Source of the DNA: Chryseobacterium sp. OV279
Lineage (GTDB): Bacteria > Bacteroidota > Bacteroidia > Flavobacteriales > Weeksellaceae
NCBI RefSeq assembly: GCF_900128945.1
Contig: NZ_FQUD01000004.1
Coordinates: 434,001-498,000, forward strand
DNA length: 64,000 nt
Direction: 5' to 3'
Shown: piece after piece, positions 60,321 through 64,000 of the stretch
How positions within the stretch are numbered: the stretch's first letter is position 1
Layout: every line of letters starts with the position of its first letter
Translations under genes and position numbers: made by a program
The notes under the pieces: model-generated
What the model saw: only the letters and a program-made list of their open reading frames with translations
Told to the model about the DNA's origin: nothing
The model's database searches: none

Positions 60321-61868
60321 TTATGTTATTGGCAGTTTGATAATAAACGTACTTCCCTTACCTTTATGGGAGTCTACGATGATTTGCCCTTTATGTAGTT
60401 CTGCAATTTTCTTTACGTAAGAAAGTCCCAGTCCCTGTCCTTTTACATTGTGAATGTTTCCAGTTTCTTCTCTGAAGAATTTTTCAAAGATTTTTGTCCT
60501 GTTCTCCGTTTCCATTCCCATTCCTTTATCCGAAATCTCTATGATGTACCAGTTTCCTTCATTTCTTGTCTTCACATGAATTTCAGGTGCTTCAGGAGAA
60601 TATTTATTGGCATTGTCCAGCAGGTTCACCAGCATATTGGAGATGTGGAATTCATCTATTTTAAAAGTATAGTTAGATGCATTGAATTCCTGGGTCAGCG
60701 ATCCGTTTCTCTGTTTTACGATAAGATTGAAAGATTCCGTTGTTCTCTTGATCAGTTCGCGAACATTGGTTTCCCTTAAGAACAGTTCTACTTCATTTCT
60801 TTCAAGTTTAGACATATTCAGGACATTTTCCACCTGCTTCTTCATCCTTAAATTTTCCTGCTTAATCAGTTCCGAGTAGTATTTTACCTTCTCAGGATTG
60901 GTCGCGATCTTGTCATTGGCCAAAGAATCTGTAGCTACAGATATCGTTGCCAGCGGCGTTTTGAACTCGTGAGACATATTATTGATGAAATCTGTCTTTA
61001 CTTCGGCCAGTTTCTTCTGTCTCATCATATAATTAATGGAAATAATATAAATTCCAAGAATAGTCAGTAAGGAAAGGAAAGTTCCGAGAAGCATCGGCCA
61101 GTTGTTCATGGCCAGCGAGTATTCTTTTTTAGGAAACACCAAAGCCAGACTGTACAAAGTCCGGTTTTTTATATCCGTGAAAAGAGGGTAGGTGTAGGTA
61201 TTGTTATCCTTTTTCTCTTTGTATGCTTTATTGGCAACACTGGTGAGTTTGTTATTCTGGTCAATGACTCCATATCCGAACTTAGCTGTGATTCCTTTTA
61301 TTCTCAGCTCTTTGGCGATGACCGAATCAAGAATTTTCGGATCCACTCTTTTACCGATAGGAAGATTGGTTCCTACTACTTTCACGAATTCCTTTACGGC
61401 ATAATCTCCGTTTTCAATATCGTTATTAAGTTCTGAAGTAAGAAGTTCCCGGTTGGTAGTGTCCTTTTTTACCTTGTAGGCGGCGTTATCCGTATATAAA
61501 GTAGTCAGCTTCAGAGTATCCCCTTTTTGAGAGATCGGAAGCTGTGTCTTTGATATAATATTTTTAGAATAGATGATCTGGCGTTGTGTACCGGAATCTT
61601 CTACCTGTTGGATGGTCGTTAAAGAAGGCTGGTCTTTGCTGGCAGTGATATTGTTTCTTAAATTACTATAGCCTTGATTCAGGTATTTATCAGCTTCAAT
61701 TTCCTCAATGTTTTTTGAAGTATTTTCTAAAACGGAGTATACTTTATTCGAGAATTCCTGTTCCAGAGCACCGTAATAACCTTTCAGCCAATAAAATTGG
61801 AGCGTAACAAAAACAATCAGTGAGATTGTCATAAACACCGAAATTATTGGGATGAATTTATTATTCAT
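60321..61868 (-). CDS. Sensor histidine kinase (RprX-like)
   Basis: This 515-residue membrane kinase has an N-terminal membrane segment (residues ~8-27), a periplasmic sensor region of about 215 residues and a second membrane segment (about 258-278). The cytoplasmic part has the HisKA box with the phospho-acceptor His (NNMSHEFKTPLATISV), and ATP-binding boxes N (LDNANKYSPEAP), G1 (DKGMGME) and G2 (GQGLGLSYV). It belongs with the response regulator downstream. Confidence 0.92.
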   Translation of the reverse strand: MNNKFIPIISVFMTISLIVFVTLQFYWLKGYYGALEQEFSNKVYSVLENTSKNIEEIEADKYLNQGYSNLRNNITASKDQPSLTTIQQVEDSGTQRQIIYSKNIISKTQLPISQKGDTLKLTTLYTDNAAYKVKKDTTNRELLTSELNNDIENGDYAVKEFVKVVGTNLPIGKRVDPKILDSVIAKELRIKGITAKFGYGVIDQNNKLTSVANKAYKEKKDNNTYTYPLFTDIKNRTLYSLALVFPKKEYSLAMNNWPMLLGTFLSLLTILGIYIISINYMMRQKKLAEVKTDFINNMSHEFKTPLATISVATDSLANDKIATNPEKVKYYSELIKQENLRMKKQVENVLNMSKLERNEVELFLRETNVRELIKRTTESFNLIVKQRNGSLTQEFNASNYTFKIDEFHISNMLVNLLDNANKYSPEAPEIHVKTRNEGNWYIIEISDKGMGMETENRTKIFEKFFREETGNIHNVKGQGLGLSYVKKIAELHKGQIIVDSHKGKGSTFIIKLPIT

Positions 61869-62070
61869 TATTTAATTGTATATATATTGGGAAAAATGAA
61901 TGTTAAAATTAATTATTTTAAGACTTGATAAACAAAAAACGAGCCAAAAAATTGTTTAATTTCTCTTAAAAGTGAGTTTTTTAACAATTATTTATGAATT
62001 TTAAATTACTTGTCCTATGGAAAGTCCTTCAAACTGAGAAATTAGGTAGCTTTGTTAAAAATAATTACTT

Positions 62071-62556
62071 ATGGAATCTAATATCGTTTTTAACAAAGAT
62101 TTTGACTCGAACAGTGTTTATGTCATGACTGTTTATGATGCAGATGTTTCAAAAGTGTGGGATTATTTTACCCAATCTGAATTACTGGACCAATGGTGGG
62201 GTCCAAAACCGTGGAAATGTGAAACGGTCAGCCAGGATTTTAAAGAAGGCGGAATCTGGCATTACGCAATGGTAGGTCCGGATGGGGAGAAAATGTATGC
62301 GCAGGTTCAATACGGCGAAATCATGGAACACCGGAGCTTTGACGGGCTTGATTCTTTCTGTGATGAAAAAGGAAACATTAATGAAAATTTTGGACAGGCC
62401 AAATGGCTGTTCGGATTTACAGGGATAGAAGAAGGAGTGAAAGTAACTGTCAATATCCATTTTCCGTCTCAGGAAACGATGAAACAACTATTGGAAATGG
62501 GTTTTGAGGAAGGTTTTAAAACAGGACTGACACAGCTTCGCGATGTGATAATTTGA
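62071..62556 (+). CDS. SRPBCC-domain protein (AHSA1-like)
   Basis: This 161-residue soluble protein has the START/Bet-v1-like fold of the Aha1 C-terminal family. The typical opening is DADVSKVWDYFTQSELLDQWWGPK, followed by FKEGGIWHYAMVGPDGEKMY. Members bind hydrophobic ligands or act in stress responses; the specific role is unknown. It is a monocistronic plus-strand gene between minus-strand genes. Confidence 0.88.
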   Translation: MESNIVFNKDFDSNSVYVMTVYDADVSKVWDYFTQSELLDQWWGPKPWKCETVSQDFKEGGIWHYAMVGPDGEKMYAQVQYGEIMEHRSFDGLDSFCDEKGNINENFGQAKWLFGFTGIEEGVKVTVNIHFPSQETMKQLLEMGFEEGFKTGLTQLRDVII

Positions 62557-62628
62557 TGCTGTGTTGATGAGATGATTGTGAAATTGGAAAATTTGACAAA
62601 GCCGGAGATGTTGTCTTTTTTATGTTTT

Positions 62629-62680
62629 GGCTGAAGCCTTTGTTTTTTTTTGTAAAAGAAAAGACGGGCTAAAGCCCGTC
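62629..62680. repeat. GGGCTAAAGCCC-type hairpin repeat
   Basis: A short GGCT-GA-AGCC hairpin with a long T-run is followed by a perfect 7-bp hairpin GACGGGC-TAAA-GCCCGTC at 62663-62680. Together they likely terminate the SRPBCC gene. The sequence type (GGGCTAAAGCCC with CCCTATTG after it) looks like a dispersed repeat. Confidence 0.65.
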
Positions 62681-62813
62681 CCTATTGAATTTTTATATGC
62701 AGATGCATTTGAAATTTAAATAATGTGATTGTTCACAGAATCCTCAGATTTGCATCCTTGTACATCATTCTATTCACCACATTGTCAAATCTTCAAATCA
62801 ACACATCATTGCA

Positions 62814-63152
62814 TCAAATCAATTCTTCTTCCTGAAAATACTGTATAATCGCTTTTTTCATCAGAAGAGACTGTTCGTTGGGTCTTAATTCCGGAAGTTC
62901 TTCCAGTTTGTCATACTGTGGCCATCCGTCTTCATAGTGTGTAAATTTGTAGTACCCGAAAGGCTCCAGCAATCTGCATACTGCGATGTGGATTAAATTT
63001 ACTTTGTCTTCTTTTGTATATTTTTGTTGGCCGCTTCCAAGTTCCTGTAGCCCGATCAGAAACAAAAGGGTTTCAATCGGTGGATTTTTTTCAGTATCGA
63101 AAGTATCTACAAAGAACTGTTCTATTTTTTTCCAGTAATCTGATTCATTCAT
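62814..63152 (-). CDS. Conserved small protein of unknown function
   Basis: This 112-residue soluble protein is of unknown function. It has phrases such as NPPIETLLFLIGLQELGSGQ and GYYKFTHYEDGWPQYDKLEE that look like a conserved family of Bacteroidota, mostly helical. No catalytic motif is evident. The ATG at 63152 is the start; the frame opens earlier at a TTG (63164). It is 19 bp downstream of the four-helix-bundle gene and belongs to the same unit. Confidence 0.75.
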   Translation of the reverse strand: MNESDYWKKIEQFFVDTFDTEKNPPIETLLFLIGLQELGSGQQKYTKEDKVNLIHIAVCRLLEPFGYYKFTHYEDGWPQYDKLEELPELRPNEQSLLMKKAIIQYFQEEELI

Positions 63153-63171
63153 ATGATTGATCAATGATGAT

Positions 63172-63573
63172 TTATAATTGATTGTTAATACGTTTTAAGT
63201 CTTCACTCAGCTTCTTTTTATAGGCTGATGTTGCTTTTACAATCTCATCAGCTTCTTTGAGAAGACTGTTTGTTTTTTCCGTTGGAAGAAGCTTCAGTTC
63301 ATCAATCAGTTCCAGCCAAAATAATGTTTCATCAGCTTCTTCTACGACGATGCATATTTTGGAATATTTTTCTTTTAGAGAGCGGGCTCTGCACATTGCT
63401 CTGTAATTGCTGGCTGTTGATGATGCTGATCTGAAAATTTGTCTTCTGATATTTGATATCTTATCTGAATATGGAATTTCAGACAACTCATTCATAATAG
63501 TGATTGTCAAAGATTTGGTTCTTTGTGAAAATACCTGACTATAATTGTTGTCCGCATTCACATCAATCATCAT
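63172..63573 (-). CDS. Four-helix-bundle protein (S23/IVS family)
   Basis: This 133-residue all-helical protein has the family core RRQIFRSASSTASNYRAMCRARSLKEKYSKICIVVEEADETLFWLELI. Relatives were first found inside 23S rRNA intervening sequences, though many, like this one, are stand-alone chromosomal genes. The function is unclear; a structural or nucleic-acid-binding role has been suggested. The start codon directly follows the stop of the upstream peptidase gene, so the two are translationally coupled. Confidence 0.88.
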   Translation of the reverse strand: MMIDVNADNNYSQVFSQRTKSLTITIMNELSEIPYSDKISNIRRQIFRSASSTASNYRAMCRARSLKEKYSKICIVVEEADETLFWLELIDELKLLPTEKTNSLLKEADEIVKATSAYKKKLSEDLKRINNQL

Positions 63574-64000
63574 TTATAAATTATCATTTATTTTCAACAG
63601 AAACGCATATTCCAGTGCGTCTTCTTTCAATGATTCAAACCTTCCGCTGGCTCCGCCGTGGCCTGAGCTCATATCTGTTTTGAATAATAAAAGATGGTCA
63701 TCTGTTTTCAACTCTCTCATTTTTGCCGTCCATTTTGCCGGTTCCCAGTATTGAACCTGAGAATCGTGAAGACCTGTGGTGATCAGCATATGAGGATAGT
63801 CTTTCGCTTCTACATTGTCGTAAGGCGAATAGTCTTTCATATACTCATAATATTCCTTGTCATTTGGATTTCCCCATTCGTCGTATTCTCCGGTTGTCAA
63901 TGGAATGGTTTCATCCAGCATCGTTGTCACCACATCTACGAAAGGAACCTGTGCTACAATTCCGTTAAAAAGCTTTGGCTCATAATTAACCACAGCTCCT
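63574..64000 (-). CDS. S9-family oligopeptidase B-like peptidase, C-terminal part
   Basis: About 142 residues of the C-terminus are in the window; the gene continues beyond the right edge. The sequence GAVVNYEPKLFNGIVAQVPF follows the region where the nucleophilic Ser normally lies (outside the window). The catalytic Asp is in TTGLHDSQVQYWEP and the His in MSSGHGGASGRF. These features fit prolyl oligopeptidase family S9A, oligopeptidase B type, which cleaves peptides after basic residues. Signal peptide and propeller domain cannot be seen. Confidence 0.88.
   Translation of the reverse strand, partial: GAVVNYEPKLFNGIVAQVPFVDVVTTMLDETIPLTTGEYDEWGNPNDKEYYEYMKDYSPYDNVEAKDYPHMLITTGLHDSQVQYWEPAKWTAKMRELKTDDHLLLFKTDMSSGHGGASGRFESLKEDALEYAFLLKINDNL

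Noticed and set aside
1..64000. CRISPR arrays, tRNA, rRNA and transposase genes
   Set aside because: None was recognised by eye; a tRNA or ncRNA scan could not be run.

Overview
The window looks like a chromosomal segment of a Bacteroidota bacterium of the class Flavobacteriia, most like Chryseobacterium or a close relative. The evidence is an AT-rich genome, TAnnTTTG -7 promoter boxes, a SusC/SusD pair, C-terminal type IX secretion sorting domains, EndoF/EndoH-like GH18 enzymes, and an RprX/RprY-like two-component system. No rRNA, tRNA, CRISPR array or transposase gene was recognised.

Layout. (1) 1-5123, minus strand: an accessory cluster with a truncated unknown protein, two proteins sharing a tail-fibre-like N-terminal module (one with BspA-type leucine-rich repeats), a small acidic protein, a patatin-like lipase and an M15 peptidase. 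Four promoters here carry the same 15-bp dyad exactly 11 bp upstream of a TAnnTTTG box, which suggests one regulon, possibly belonging to a phage-tail-like or contractile-injection system that continues left of the window. (2) 5339-11370, plus strand: a CPA1 Na+/H+ antiporter, then a dinB-dnaE2 translesion polymerase cassette. (3) 11383-26695: housekeeping and envelope genes, including a YdeI-type protein, two serine hydrolases, an M48 peptidase, glyS, a TruC-like pseudouridine synthase, pyrD, a DUF445 protein, MsrB, an L,D-transpeptidase-like protein, a cupin and a membrane-anchored XRE regulator. (4) 26719-30283, minus strand: a TetR-thiolase-thioesterase-fabF operon with a clear palindromic operator. 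(5) 30550-33058: an OsmC protein and two AraC regulators.

(6) 33476-55462, plus strand: a polysaccharide-utilisation locus whose content fits high-mannose N-glycans. It encodes SusC, SusD, an MFS transporter, GH130, GH92, GH125, two tandem GH18 endoglycosidases with T9SS signals, a ROK kinase, a second GH92, a mannose-6-phosphate-isomerase-like cupin and GH97. The proposed flow is as follows. GH18 enzymes at the cell surface cut glycans off glycoproteins and SusCD imports them. GH92, GH125 and GH97 trim mannose and glucose caps in the periplasm. The MFS transporter takes Man-GlcNAc into the cytoplasm, where GH130 phosphorolyses it, and free mannose enters glycolysis through the kinase and isomerase. 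The second GH92 has Gln in place of the usual catalytic acid Glu, which suggests action on mannosyl-phosphate linkages.

(7) 55643-59422, minus strand: a probable copper locus with a TonB receptor carrying two N-terminal HMA domains, a Cys/His-rich secreted protein and a lipoprotein with three H-x4-H-x-C repeats. (8) 59502-61868: a response regulator and sensor kinase. (9) 62071-64000: an SRPBCC protein, a small conserved protein, a four-helix-bundle protein and the C-terminus of an oligopeptidase B-like S9 peptidase. Several palindromic or MITE-like non-coding repeats lie in intergenic regions, including one inside the glycan locus and a 24-bp-arm GC-rich hairpin between two divergent genes.
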